Shown: piece after piece, positions 8,496 through 16,866 of the stretch
How the letters are laid out: the number at the start of each line of letters is the position of its first letter
Position numbering within the stretch: the stretch's first letter is position 1
Assembly: GCA_050187175.1 (NCBI GenBank)
Contig: JBFWXS010000025.1
Span: 1-64,000, forward strand
From: Zeimonas sp050187175
GTDB taxonomy: Bacteria; Pseudomonadota; Gammaproteobacteria; Burkholderiales; Burkholderiaceae_E
Direction of reading: 5' to 3'
DNA: 64,000 nucleotides
Program-made: the position numbers and the translations under genes
Notes under the pieces: generated by a model
What the model saw: only the letters and a program-made list of their open reading frames with translations
The model's database searches: none
What the model was told of the DNA's origin: nothing

Positions 8496-9770
8496 ATGCA
8501 GTCGGCGATGTCATTTCTGGTTGCGGCGCGACGCTGCGAGATTCATGGCCTCGAGCAGCTGACGCTGACGAGCAGCCTGGTCGAGCATGTCAGCGAGTTG
8601 GTACATCGTCTGCAGAAGGAGCGCGGTGCCTCGAACATCTATCTGGCCTCGGGCGGAAAGCGCTTCGGCGACGCGATCGACGGCCACTCCGCTGCCAGCC
8701 TGAGCGCCGAGCAGGCTGCGGTGGCGGCGATCGAACTGCTCGACACGCAATCAGGCCGCATGGCCGGCGGCGTGCGGCTGTTCAGCCGCATCGCGTGGGT
8801 GCTGCACAGCCTGGAAGCGCTGCCCGGTCTGCGCGAACGCGTACGCAGGTGCGAGGTGGATGCCGAGCAGGCGACCCGCCAGTTCAGCGAACTCATCGCC
8901 GGCTGGTTGGCGGTGGTGCATGAAGCAGCCGACACGGCGGCGGACGCCGCGGTTTCGCGAGCCTTGGTGGCGCTGTTCAATCTGATGCAAGGCAAGGAAC
9001 TGGCCGGCCAGGAGCGCGCCGCGGCCGCCGTCGGCTTTGCGGCGGGTCACTTCGAGGCATCGCGTCAGCAGCGGCTGGCGCATCTGATCGACGCGCAGGA
9101 GCGCTGCTTCCAGCTGTTCGCCGAATTTGCCTCGCCGGCGCTGCGCGATGTCTGGCGTCAAGCACAGGCCGGTGCCGAGATTGCCGAGGTCGAGCGCATG
9201 CGCAGGCTGGCAGGGGCGGCGTCCGCCGCCCGGCTGGCGCCTGATGCCAGCGAACGCTGGTTCGACTGCGCCAGTGCGCGGATCGATGCGATGCACCAGG
9301 TCGAGAGCTGTGCCGGCCATATGCTGCGGCAGTTGTGCCGCGAGCGGCTCGCCGTTGCCTACGCCGAACTCAGCGATCACAAGCGTCTGCTCGATTCATT
9401 GGGGGCCCTCGACGGCGGCCACACCGGAACGGTGGCGATGGTCTTCGCTCGCGACAGCAGAGAGGTTTCCCCGGCTGCACTACTGCCGGTCGATGGTCTG
9501 GGGCCGCAGCTGGGCCGCTCGGTGCTGGAGCTGGTGCAGCAGCAGACCTGTCGCTTGCAGCAGATCAGTGACGAACTGAGCTCGGCTCGCCGGGCCCTGA
9601 ACGAACGCAAGCTGATCGAGCGCGCCAAGGGCCTGTTGATGTCCAGCCGAGGCCTCAGCGAAGATGAGGCCTACAAGCTGTTGCGGCAGACGGCGATGAA
9701 CCAGAACCGCCGCTTGGTAGAGGTCGCCGAAGCGGCATTGGCGCTAACCGAGGTGCTGCGCGCCGGTTGA
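8496..9770 (+). CDS. nasR: nitrate-sensing NIT-domain / ANTAR transcription antiterminator
   Basis: A 424-residue cytoplasmic regulator of the NasR type. The N-terminal 300 residues are helical and match the NIT nitrate/nitrite-sensing domain (for example LVHRLQKERGASNIYLAS early on). The last 65 form an ANTAR RNA-binding domain: ALNERKLIERAKGLLMSSRG followed by LSEDEAYKLLRQTAMNQNRR. In Klebsiella, NasR binds nitrate and then stops termination in the leader of the nitrate operon. Here it stands directly upstream of such an operon and such a leader. The start at 8496 follows GGGGAG; an extension back to 8253 would run antisense through the neighbouring gene and is rejected. Confidence 0.9.
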   Translation: MQSAMSFLVAARRCEIHGLEQLTLTSSLVEHVSELVHRLQKERGASNIYLASGGKRFGDAIDGHSAASLSAEQAAVAAIELLDTQSGRMAGGVRLFSRIAWVLHSLEALPGLRERVRRCEVDAEQATRQFSELIAGWLAVVHEAADTAADAAVSRALVALFNLMQGKELAGQERAAAAVGFAAGHFEASRQQRLAHLIDAQERCFQLFAEFASPALRDVWRQAQAGAEIAEVERMRRLAGAASAARLAPDASERWFDCASARIDAMHQVESCAGHMLRQLCRERLAVAYAELSDHKRLLDSLGALDGGHTGTVAMVFARDSREVSPAALLPVDGLGPQLGRSVLELVQQQTCRLQQISDELSSARRALNERKLIERAKGLLMSSRGLSEDEAYKLLRQTAMNQNRRLVEVAEAALALTEVLRAG

Positions 9771-9794
9771 ATCGCCGGCTGTCGCTGATCCCCC

Positions 9795-9851
9795 GCACTA
9801 TCCTCGTGCGGCACGCGCCGCATCGCATCGTTGTTGCACCGCAGCAGTGCG
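9795..9851 (+). promoter_or_regulatory. two NtrC-like enhancer sites
   Basis: Two dyads resemble the NtrC consensus TGCACY-N5-RGTGCA: TGCACC-N5-AGTGCG at 9835-9851, and a weaker GCACT-N5-CGTGC at 9795-9809. Their centres are about 41 bp apart and lie roughly 115 and 155 bp upstream of the start point expected from the sigma-54 element, a normal enhancer distance. They imply activation under nitrogen limitation. Confidence 0.65.
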
Positions 9852-9930
9852 CGTGACGGCGCAGGCGAATTCGTGGTCGATAGGCCCAGGATCCAGTACT
9901 GGCGCGGCTCTCCGGAGCATTGCCGGTCAT

Positions 9931-9947
9931 CTGGCACGCTTCGTGCG
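9931..9947 (+). promoter_or_regulatory. sigma-54 promoter of the nitrate operon
   Basis: CTGGCACG-CTTC-GTGCG matches all eight positions of the -24 block (YTGGCACG) and keeps the GG-N10-GC spacing, with three of five matches in the -12 block. Transcription would start near 9958, only a few bases before the first regulatory hairpin, giving a leader of about 128 nt before the nrtA start at 10086. Confidence 0.75.
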
Positions 9948-9960
9948 CTTGCAGCAGCGG

Positions 9961-10017
9961 CGGGCCAACGGCGGCCCGCCCGTTCGATCAGCAGCGAACC
10001 TTGGACAACGGCGTCCA
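9961..10017 (+). promoter_or_regulatory. ANTAR target RNA: two hexaloop hairpins with identical loops
   Basis: Hairpin 1 (9961-9978) has a perfect 6-bp stem CGGGCC/GGCCCG around the 6-nt loop AACGGC. Hairpin 2 (10002-10017) has a 5-bp stem TGGAC/GTCCA around the same loop AACGGC. ANTAR proteins bind paired hairpins with hexanucleotide loops that have A at position 1 and G at position 4, and both loops fit. Hairpin 2 shares bases 10010-10017 with the terminator stem, so the two cannot form together. Confidence 0.8.
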
Positions 10018-10058
10018 TTTCTCTCCGCCCGGCGCGGGGAAGGAATGGGCGCCTTTTT
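10010..10058 (+). terminator. intrinsic terminator in the nitrate operon leader
   Basis: GGCGTCCATT (10010-10019) pairs with AATGGGCGCC (10044-10053), ten pairs including one G-U, and is followed directly by TTTTT. It lies before the first structural gene and overlaps the second ANTAR hairpin, the arrangement expected for nitrate-dependent antitermination. The 315-bp gap between nasR and nrtA is filled by this and the preceding regulatory elements. Confidence 0.82.
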
Positions 10059-10085
10059 GTTTTCCGCCAGCCAACCGGAGCATCG

Positions 10086-11396
10086 ATGATGAGAAACGCG
10101 TCAAGCCGTGACAGTCTCGCGCGGCGCCGATATCTGAAGACCGCGGCGGCGACCGGCACCGCCGCCGTGCTGGCCGGTCTGCCGGTTGCGCGCGTGCGCG
10201 CCGCCGCCGGCGGCACCCCCGAGACTCGTTCGGCCAAGCTGGGCTTCATCGCGCTGACCGATGCCGCCCCCTTGTTCGTCGCCGACGAGAAGGGCTTCTT
10301 TGTCAAGCACGGCATGAGCGACGTGCAGGTGCTCAAGCAATCGTCGTGGGGAACGACGCGCGACAACCTGGTGCTGGGCTCGGCCCGCAACGGCATCGAC
10401 GGCGCGCACATCCTGTCGCCGATGCCGTATCTGATCAGCACCGGCGCGATGACGCCGAACAACATCCAGGTGCCGATGTTCATCCTGGCGCGGCTCAATC
10501 TGGCCGGCCAGTGCATCTCCGTCGGCAACGAATATCGCGAACTCAAGATCGGCACCGACACGCGCGAGTTCAGGAAAGCGCTCGCGGCGAAAAGCGCCGG
10601 CGGCAAGCCAGTCAATGCTGCCATGACCTTTCCCGGCGGTACGCACGACATGTGGATCCGCTACTGGCTCGCGGCGGGCGGCATCGATCCGGCGCGCGAC
10701 GTCTCCACGATCGTCGTGCCGCCGCCGCAGATGGTCGCGAACATGAAGGTCGGCAGCATGGACACCTTCTGTGTCTGCGAACCCTGGAACCGGCAGCTCA
10801 TCAGCCAGAAGATCGGCTACACGGCGAACACCACCGGCGAGCTCTGGGCCAATCATCCCGAAAAGGCGTTCGCGATGCGAGCCGACTACGTCAACGCGAA
10901 CCCGAATGCGACGCGCGCGCTGCTGAAAGCCGTAATGGAGGCGCAGATCTATTGCGAGGACCCGGCGAACCGCGAGGAGGTGGCCCGCATCTGCGCCAAG
11001 CGCCGCTGGATCAATGCGCCGTTCGAGGACATCGTCGACCGGATGCGCGGCGATTTCGACTACGGCACCGGGCGTGTCGTGCAGAACAGTCCGCATCAGA
11101 TGCGCTACTGGAAGGACTTCGCGTCCTATCCATTCCAGAGCCACGACCTGTGGTTCATCACCGAGAACATCCGCTGGGGCTACCTGCCGCGCGACTTCGA
11201 CGGCAAGGGCTGGATCGCCAAGGTCAACCGCGAGGACCTGTGGCGCGCCGCGGCCGCCGAACTGGGGGTGCCGGCGGCGCAGATTCCGAAGTCCGCGTCG
11301 CGCGGCGTGGAGAAGTTCTTCGACGGCAAGAGCTTCGATCCGGCCAATCCGAAGGCTTACCTCGACAGCCTGGCGATCAAGCATCTGCGCGGCTGA
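10086..11396 (+). CDS. nrtA: nitrate ABC transporter substrate-binding protein (NrtA/NasF type)
   Basis: A 436-residue periplasmic binding protein that captures nitrate for the NrtBC transporter. The N-terminus carries a twin-arginine signal (RRRYLK, then a hydrophobic stretch ending near ARVRAAA), so it is probably exported folded. The body follows the NrtA/CmpA pattern, with the early segment KLGFIALTDAAPLFVADEKG and the FPGGTHDMWIRYWLA region. Two adjacent ATGs (10086, 10089) are possible after GGAG. It is first in the operon, behind the antitermination leader. A close relative binds bicarbonate, but the nasR, nirB and nasA neighbours point to nitrate. Confidence 0.9.
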   Translation: MMRNASSRDSLARRRYLKTAAATGTAAVLAGLPVARVRAAAGGTPETRSAKLGFIALTDAAPLFVADEKGFFVKHGMSDVQVLKQSSWGTTRDNLVLGSARNGIDGAHILSPMPYLISTGAMTPNNIQVPMFILARLNLAGQCISVGNEYRELKIGTDTREFRKALAAKSAGGKPVNAAMTFPGGTHDMWIRYWLAAGGIDPARDVSTIVVPPPQMVANMKVGSMDTFCVCEPWNRQLISQKIGYTANTTGELWANHPEKAFAMRADYVNANPNATRALLKAVMEAQIYCEDPANREEVARICAKRRWINAPFEDIVDRMRGDFDYGTGRVVQNSPHQMRYWKDFASYPFQSHDLWFITENIRWGYLPRDFDGKGWIAKVNREDLWRAAAAELGVPAAQIPKSASRGVEKFFDGKSFDPANPKAYLDSLAIKHLRG

Positions 11397-11422
11397 GCCC
11401 CCAACTCATCAGGAGCTTTGCG

Positions 11423-12307
11423 ATGAATCCCATCGACATCATCGAACCCACGCCGCTGAATGCCGCGGCGGGCCCGCGCGTCGCGGCGCGTGTCATGGCG
11501 CGCATCGCCGGCGCGCTGGCCAGCCTGCGCCAGCGCCTGGTGTCTCACGTGCTGCCGCCGGTGGTCATGCTCGTCATCCTCGTGCTGGGCTGGGACCTGC
11601 TGTGTTCCCGGCCGGGAGCCGCGCTGCCCACGCCCGGCCAGATGCTGACGGACACCTGGACGCTGATCGTCGATCCGTTCTTCGACAATGGCGGCAACGA
11701 CGTCGGACTGGGCTGGCAGATCCTGGCCAGCCTGCAGCGCGTCGCCTACGGCTACTCGATGGCAGCCGTGCTCGGCGTGGCGCTGGGCGTGCTGGTCGGG
11801 CAATCGACCTGGGCGCTGCGCGGACTCGATCCGATCTTCCAGATCCTGCGGACGGTGCCGCCGCTGGCCTGGCTGCCGATCTCGCTGGCCGGCTTCCAGG
11901 ACAGCAATCCGTCGGCGATCTTCGTGATCTTCATCACCGCGATCTGGCCGATCATCATCAACACCTCCGTCGGCATCCGCAACATTCCGGACGACTATCG
12001 CAACGTCGCCCGCGTGATCCGGCTCAACGGCGCGGAGTACTTCGGCAAGATCATGCTGCCGGCCGCCGCGCCGTACATCTTCTCGGGGCTGCGCATCGGC
12101 GTGGGCCTGTCGTGGCTGGCCATCGTCGCCGCCGAGATGCTGATCGGCGGCGTCGGCATCGGCTTCTTCATCTGGGATGCGTGGAACTCGTCGCTGATCA
12201 GCGACATCATCCTCGCGCTGATCTACGTCGGCATCGTCGGCTTCCTGCTCGATCGCGCCGTCGCCTTCGTCGGCACGCGCGTGACACGCGGCACGACGGC
12301 AAGCTGA
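11423..12307 (+). CDS. nrtB: nitrate ABC transporter permease
   Basis: A 294-residue inner-membrane permease of the NrtB type. It has about six hydrophobic helices beginning near residue 42, after a polar N-terminus. The cytoplasmic loop that contacts the ATPase is visible as the EAA-like segment YRNVARVIRLNGAEYFGKIM. The start at 11423 follows AGGAG, and the gene begins 26 bp after nrtA. It forms the channel through which nitrate passes from NrtA, driven by the ATPase encoded next. Confidence 0.9.
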   Translation: MNPIDIIEPTPLNAAAGPRVAARVMARIAGALASLRQRLVSHVLPPVVMLVILVLGWDLLCSRPGAALPTPGQMLTDTWTLIVDPFFDNGGNDVGLGWQILASLQRVAYGYSMAAVLGVALGVLVGQSTWALRGLDPIFQILRTVPPLAWLPISLAGFQDSNPSAIFVIFITAIWPIIINTSVGIRNIPDDYRNVARVIRLNGAEYFGKIMLPAAAPYIFSGLRIGVGLSWLAIVAAEMLIGGVGIGFFIWDAWNSSLISDIILALIYVGIVGFLLDRAVAFVGTRVTRGTTAS

Positions 12308-12325
12308 ATCCACCGGAGCCTGAGC

Positions 12326-13198
12326 ATGAGCCTGGACACGAACCAACGGTACCTGAGCATCTCGCAGGTCGACATGAGCTTTCACCGCGGCGGCGTCGTC
12401 AATCCGGTGCTGAAGGGCATCGATCTGGACGTGCGGCGCGGTGAGTTCATCTCGCTGATCGGGCATTCCGGCTGCGGCAAGTCAACCGTGCTGAACATCG
12501 TCGCCGGCCTGCTGCGCGCCAGCGCCGGCGGCGTGATTCTCGACGGCACCGAGGTGCGCGACCCCGGGCCCGACCGCGCGCTGGTGTTCCAGAACCACTC
12601 GCTGCTGCCCTGGCTGACCGTCCACGAGAACGTGGCCATCGCCGTCGACAAGACCTTCCGCCGCACGCGCAGCGCGGCTGAGCGTCGCGACTGGACGCTG
12701 CACAACCTCGAGATGGTGAACATGGGCCACGCGCTGAACCGGCTGCCCTCCGAGATCTCCGGCGGCATGAAGCAGCGCGTCGGGCTGGCGCGGGCGCTGG
12801 CCATGGAGCCGAAGGTGCTGCTGCTGGACGAGCCCTTCGGCGCTCTCGATGCGCTCACGAGAGCCCATCTGCAGGACGAGGTGATGCGCATCCAGTCCGA
12901 GCTGCGCAACACGGTGCTGATGATCACGCACGATGTCGACGAGGCGGTGCTGCTGTCGGACCGCATCGTGATGATGACGAACGGTCCGTCGGCGACGATA
13001 GGCCAGATCCTCGACATCGAGCTGCCGCGGCCGCGCGACCGGCTGGCGCTGGCCGACGATGTGCAGGCCAATCACTACCGGCACGAGGTGCTGAGCTTCC
13101 TGTACGAGAAGCAGCGCAAGGTCGAGAGCCTCGGCGAGCGTCGCGATCGCGCCGTGCGCGCCGCCGCGACGGACGGCGCCGCGGCCCGGCGCGCATGA
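12326..13198 (+). CDS. nrtC: nitrate ABC transporter ATP-binding protein
   Basis: A 290-residue ABC ATPase that powers nitrate uptake. Walker A is GHSGCGKST near residue 46, the signature is SGGMKQR, Walker B is VLLLDEPFGALDA, and the switch histidine lies in ITHDVDEA. It is a single ATPase domain, like the NrtD or proteobacterial NasD/NrtC form, without the C-terminal solute-binding extension of cyanobacterial NrtC. The C-terminus is Ala/Arg-rich. Named nrtC by position; other naming schemes would call it nrtD or nasD. Confidence 0.88.
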   Translation: MSLDTNQRYLSISQVDMSFHRGGVVNPVLKGIDLDVRRGEFISLIGHSGCGKSTVLNIVAGLLRASAGGVILDGTEVRDPGPDRALVFQNHSLLPWLTVHENVAIAVDKTFRRTRSAAERRDWTLHNLEMVNMGHALNRLPSEISGGMKQRVGLARALAMEPKVLLLDEPFGALDALTRAHLQDEVMRIQSELRNTVLMITHDVDEAVLLSDRIVMMTNGPSATIGQILDIELPRPRDRLALADDVQANHYRHEVLSFLYEKQRKVESLGERRDRAVRAAATDGAAARRA

Positions 13199-13220
13199 GC
13201 GGCCAGCGGTGAGAGTCGAT

Positions 13221-13967
13221 ATGTCCAAGCTCTATCTGATCGGCGCCGGCCCCGGTGCCGCCGACCTGCTGACGCTGCGAGCGGCGCGGGTGCTGGCCGA
13301 GCAGGCCGACGTGGTGCTGGCCGACGATCTGGTCTCGGCCGATGTGCTGGCGCTGGTGCGTCCTCAGGCCCGGGTGATGCGCGTCGGCAAGCGGGGCGGG
13401 CGTCCATCGACGCCGCAGGATTTCATCCATCGGCTGATGCTGCGGTACGCGCGCCGCGGCTGTTGCGTCGTGCGGCTGAAGGGCGGCGATCCCTACGTAT
13501 TCGGGCGCGGCCGCGAGGAGGTCGACACGTTGACGTCGGCCGGCATCGATGTCGAGGTGGTTCCTGGCCTCACGGCGGGGCTGGCGGTGCCGGCGGCAGC
13601 CGGCATCGCGGTCACGCACCGCGGCCATGCGCACGGCGTGACGCTGGTCACGGGCACGCCGGGCGACGGTTGCAGCGAACCCGACTGGCAGGCGCTGGCG
13701 CGCAGCGGCACCACGCTGGTCGTCTACATGGGGCTGAGCCGTCTGCTGCAGATCGCAGCGCGGCTGATCGTGGGCGGCCTGCCGGCCAGCACGCCGGCGG
13801 CGGCGATCGCCTCCGGTTCGCTGCCGGAGCAGCGGCAGATCGTCGCGACGCTGGGCGAACTGCCCGAGCGCGTACGCGATGCCGGTCTGAGCTCGCCGGC
13901 CATCATCGTCGTCGGTGAAGCAGCGGCGCATGCGGCGCAGCGGCGAGCGCTGGCGCTGGCGGCCTGA
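13221..13967 (+). CDS. cobA: uroporphyrinogen-III C-methyltransferase
   Basis: A 248-residue SUMT enzyme, which uses two SAM to methylate uroporphyrinogen III to precorrin-2, the first step to siroheme. The SAM-binding GAGPGAADLLT lies at about 8-18, the RLKGGDPYVFGRG motif at about 90-102, and EVVPGLTA and VTGT follow, as in the family. The start is taken as the ATG at 13221; a GTG four codons earlier is also possible. It is a free SUMT, not fused to CysG, so oxidation and ferrochelation to siroheme must be encoded elsewhere. Its place just before nirB supplies the cofactor that enzyme needs. Confidence 0.88.
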   Translation: MSKLYLIGAGPGAADLLTLRAARVLAEQADVVLADDLVSADVLALVRPQARVMRVGKRGGRPSTPQDFIHRLMLRYARRGCCVVRLKGGDPYVFGRGREEVDTLTSAGIDVEVVPGLTAGLAVPAAAGIAVTHRGHAHGVTLVTGTPGDGCSEPDWQALARSGTTLVVYMGLSRLLQIAARLIVGGLPASTPAAAIASGSLPEQRQIVATLGELPERVRDAGLSSPAIIVVGEAAAHAAQRRALALAA

Positions 13968-13996
13968 TCACCAAGGACTCGAACGGAGACGCATGC

Positions 13997-16504
13997 ATGC
14001 AAGACAGACCCAAGCTCGTCCTGGTCGGCAACGGCATGGCGGGTGTGAAGACGCTGGAGGAGCTGCTGCAGCACGCGCCGGAGCGTTACGACATCACCGT
14101 GTTCGGTGCCGAGCCACACGGCAACTACAACCGCATCCTGCTGTCACCAGTGCTGGCCGGCGAGATGAGCTTGCCGGAGATCATGCTCAACGACCTCGAC
14201 TGGTACCGCGAGCGCGGCATTCGCTTGCACACGGCAAGCAAGGTGGTGTCGATCGATCGCGCCCGCCGCCAGGTGCGCTCCGACGACGGCCGCTGCGTGC
14301 CGTACGACCGGCTGCTGCTGGCGACCGGCTCGATTCCGTTCGTGCCGCCGATCCCGGGCAAGGAGCTGCCCGGGGTGATCGCGTACCGGAGCATCGCCGA
14401 TACCGAGGCGATGATCGACGCCGCGCGCTGCCATCGGCACGCGGTAGTGGTCGGCGCGGGCCTGCTCGGCCTGGAGGCCGCCAACGGACTGGCGCTGCGC
14501 GGCATGCAGGTCACCGTCGTCCATCTGGGCGACTGGATCATGGAGCGCCAGCTCGATCGACCTGCCGCCGACCTGCTGCAGGCCTCGCTCGAGGCCAAGG
14601 GACTCAGCTTCAGGCTGGCGGCTCGCAGCAATGCGCTGCTGGCCGGTGCCGACGGCCGCGTCGCCGCATTGCGGCTGGACGATGGCAGCGAGCTGCCGGC
14701 CGACCTGGTGGTGATGGCTGCCGGCATACGCCCGAACGACGAGCTGGCCGTACGCGCGAAGCTGCATTGCGAGCGTGGCATCGTCGTCAGCGACACCATG
14801 CAGACGGTGACCGATCCGCGCGTCTATGCCGTCGGCGAGTGCGTGAATCATCGCGGCATAGCCTATGGGCTGGTGGCGCCGCTGTTCGAGCAGGCGCGCG
14901 TATGCGCCAATCATCTGGCCGGCTATGGCATCGGCCGCTATCAAGGCTCGGTGATCTCGACCAAGCTGAAGGTGACCGGTGTGGACGTGTTTTCCGCCGG
15001 CGATTTCACCGGCGGCAGCGACAGCGAAGAGATCGTGCTGTCGGACCACGCCGGCGGCGTCTACAAGAAGCTGGTGCTGAAAGGCGACCGGCTGGCCGGC
15101 GCCGTCGTGGTCGGCGATACCACGGACGCGAGCTGGTATTTCCAGCTGCTGCGGGAAGGCCGCAACGTGGCGACGCTGCGCGAGCATCTGATGTTCGGCC
15201 AGAGCTTCGCTCAGTCTCAGCTCGGCGATGCCGGGCATCAAGGACGCAGCCAGGCCGCGCAGCTGCCCGACACGGCTGAGATCTGCGGCTGCAACGGCGT
15301 CTGCAAGGGCACCATCGTCAAGGCGATTCGCGAGCAGGGGTTGTTCACGCTGGAAGCGGTGCGCAAGACGACCAAGGCATCGTCGTCCTGCGGCTCGTGC
15401 ACCGGCCTGGTCGAGCAGATCCTGGCCTCGACCGTCGGCGGTGCCTATCAGGCGGTCGACAAGCATGCCCGGCCGATCTGCGCCTGCACCGATCTGAGCC
15501 ACGCCGAGGTGCGCGCCGCGATCCGCGACCGGCACCTGCTGACGATGGCCGATACCATGCGGTCGCTGGACTGGAAGGCGCGCGACGGCTGCGCCAGCTG
15601 CCGGCCGGCGCTGAACTACTACTTGATCTCGACCTGGCCGCATGAGGCGCACGACGATCCGCAGAGCCGCTTCATCAATGAACGCGCGCACGCGAACATC
15701 CAGAAGGACGGCAGCTATTCGGTGGTGCCGCGGCTGTGGGGCGGCCTAGCCACGCCGCAGCAGCTGCGCGCCATCGCCGATGCGGCCGACAAGTATGCCG
15801 TGCCCACGGTGAAGCTGACCGGTGGGCAGCGCATCGACCTGCTGGGAGTGAAGAAGGCGGACCTGCCGCTGATATGGGCCGACCTGAACGCGGCCGGCAT
15901 GGTGTCGGGTCATGCGTATGGCAAGAGCCTGCGCACGGTGAAGACCTGCGTCGGCATCGAGCACTGCCGCTTCGGCACGCAGCCTGCCATGGCGATGGGC
16001 GTGCAGCTAGAACAGATGCTGTTCGGCATGTGGAGTCCGCACAAGGTCAAGCTGGCCGTCTCCGGCTGCCCGCGCAACTGCGCCGAGTCGGGCATCAAGG
16101 ACGTGGGAGTGATCGGCGTCGATTCGGGATACGAGCTCTACGTGGCCGGCAACGGCGGCATCAAGACCGAGGTGGCGCAGTTCCTGTGCAAGGTCGGCAG
16201 CGACGCCGAGGTGCTCGAGTACGCCGGCGCCTTTCTGCAGCTGTATCGCGAGGAGGGCTTCTACCTGGAGCGCACCTGCCACTACGTCGAGCGCGTCGGC
16301 CTGGAACACGTGAAGCGGCAGGTGGTCGACGATGCGCAGCACCGCCGCGAGCTGCATGCCCGGCTGCTGTTCGCGCTGCAGGGTGCCGCCGATCCGTGGG
16401 CCGAGCAGCAGGCGGCCGAGCCGCGGCAGCAGTATCAAGTCATCCGCATCCATCCGTCGACGAGGCAGGAGTCCCATGGCCTGGCTGAAACTGTGTCCTC
16501 TTGA
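13997..16504 (+). CDS. nirB: NAD(P)H-dependent nitrite reductase, large subunit
   Basis: An 835-residue cytoplasmic enzyme that reduces nitrite to ammonium with six electrons from NAD(P)H. In order: a FAD/NAD-binding oxidoreductase domain (VGNGMAG at 9-15, a second nucleotide fold near 150), two Cys-rich BFD-like [2Fe-2S] segments (from about 428 and again near 495), and the sulfite/nitrite reductase ferredoxin-like and catalytic domains. Siroheme and [4Fe-4S] ligands are Cys651, Cys657, Cys691 and Cys695 in the expected C-x5-C and C-x3-C pattern. The length is normal. The nirD start lies inside its last codons. Confidence 0.95.
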   Translation: MQDRPKLVLVGNGMAGVKTLEELLQHAPERYDITVFGAEPHGNYNRILLSPVLAGEMSLPEIMLNDLDWYRERGIRLHTASKVVSIDRARRQVRSDDGRCVPYDRLLLATGSIPFVPPIPGKELPGVIAYRSIADTEAMIDAARCHRHAVVVGAGLLGLEAANGLALRGMQVTVVHLGDWIMERQLDRPAADLLQASLEAKGLSFRLAARSNALLAGADGRVAALRLDDGSELPADLVVMAAGIRPNDELAVRAKLHCERGIVVSDTMQTVTDPRVYAVGECVNHRGIAYGLVAPLFEQARVCANHLAGYGIGRYQGSVISTKLKVTGVDVFSAGDFTGGSDSEEIVLSDHAGGVYKKLVLKGDRLAGAVVVGDTTDASWYFQLLREGRNVATLREHLMFGQSFAQSQLGDAGHQGRSQAAQLPDTAEICGCNGVCKGTIVKAIREQGLFTLEAVRKTTKASSSCGSCTGLVEQILASTVGGAYQAVDKHARPICACTDLSHAEVRAAIRDRHLLTMADTMRSLDWKARDGCASCRPALNYYLISTWPHEAHDDPQSRFINERAHANIQKDGSYSVVPRLWGGLATPQQLRAIADAADKYAVPTVKLTGGQRIDLLGVKKADLPLIWADLNAAGMVSGHAYGKSLRTVKTCVGIEHCRFGTQPAMAMGVQLEQMLFGMWSPHKVKLAVSGCPRNCAESGIKDVGVIGVDSGYELYVAGNGGIKTEVAQFLCKVGSDAEVLEYAGAFLQLYREEGFYLERTCHYVERVGLEHVKRQVVDDAQHRRELHARLLFALQGAADPWAEQQAAEPRQQYQVIRIHPSTRQESHGLAETVSS

Positions 16505-16781
16505 ACAGATCCCGCGCCTAGGCGCGCGCGTGGTCGAGCATCACGAAGGGCCGCTGGCAGTGTTCCGCACGGCCGACGACGATGTGTTCGCGCTGGCCGA
16601 TGCCTGCCCGCATAAGGGCGGGCCGCTGTCGCAGGGCATCGTCCACGGCCGCCAGGTGACCTGCCCGCTGCACGGCTGGACGGTCGGCCTCGAGTCCGGC
16701 GCGGCCTGCGCGCCCGACGAGGGCTGCGCGCGGCGCTATCCGGCGCGAGTGGAGCAGGGCGTGGTCTGGCTCGACTGCTGA
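16476..16781 (+). CDS. nirD: nitrite reductase small subunit (Rieske-type)
   Basis: A 101-residue small subunit that pairs with NirB. It has a Rieske [2Fe-2S] fold with both ligand pairs present: CPHKGG (Cys-x-His) and CPLHGW (Cys-x2-His). Some NirD proteins have lost these ligands, so this one probably binds a cluster. The ATG at 16476 follows GGCAGGAG and lies 29 bp inside the end of nirB, a larger overlap than the 4-bp junctions seen elsewhere in the window. Confidence 0.9.
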   Translation: MAWLKLCPLEQIPRLGARVVEHHEGPLAVFRTADDDVFALADACPHKGGPLSQGIVHGRQVTCPLHGWTVGLESGAACAPDEGCARRYPARVEQGVVWLDC

Positions 16782-16866
16782 GCGCGGAAGCGGTCCACTG
16801 GGCTGCCACTCGCGCAGGCGGCCGGCCCGGCCAGCGGTGGGCCAATGAAGTCACCAGGAAAGGACG

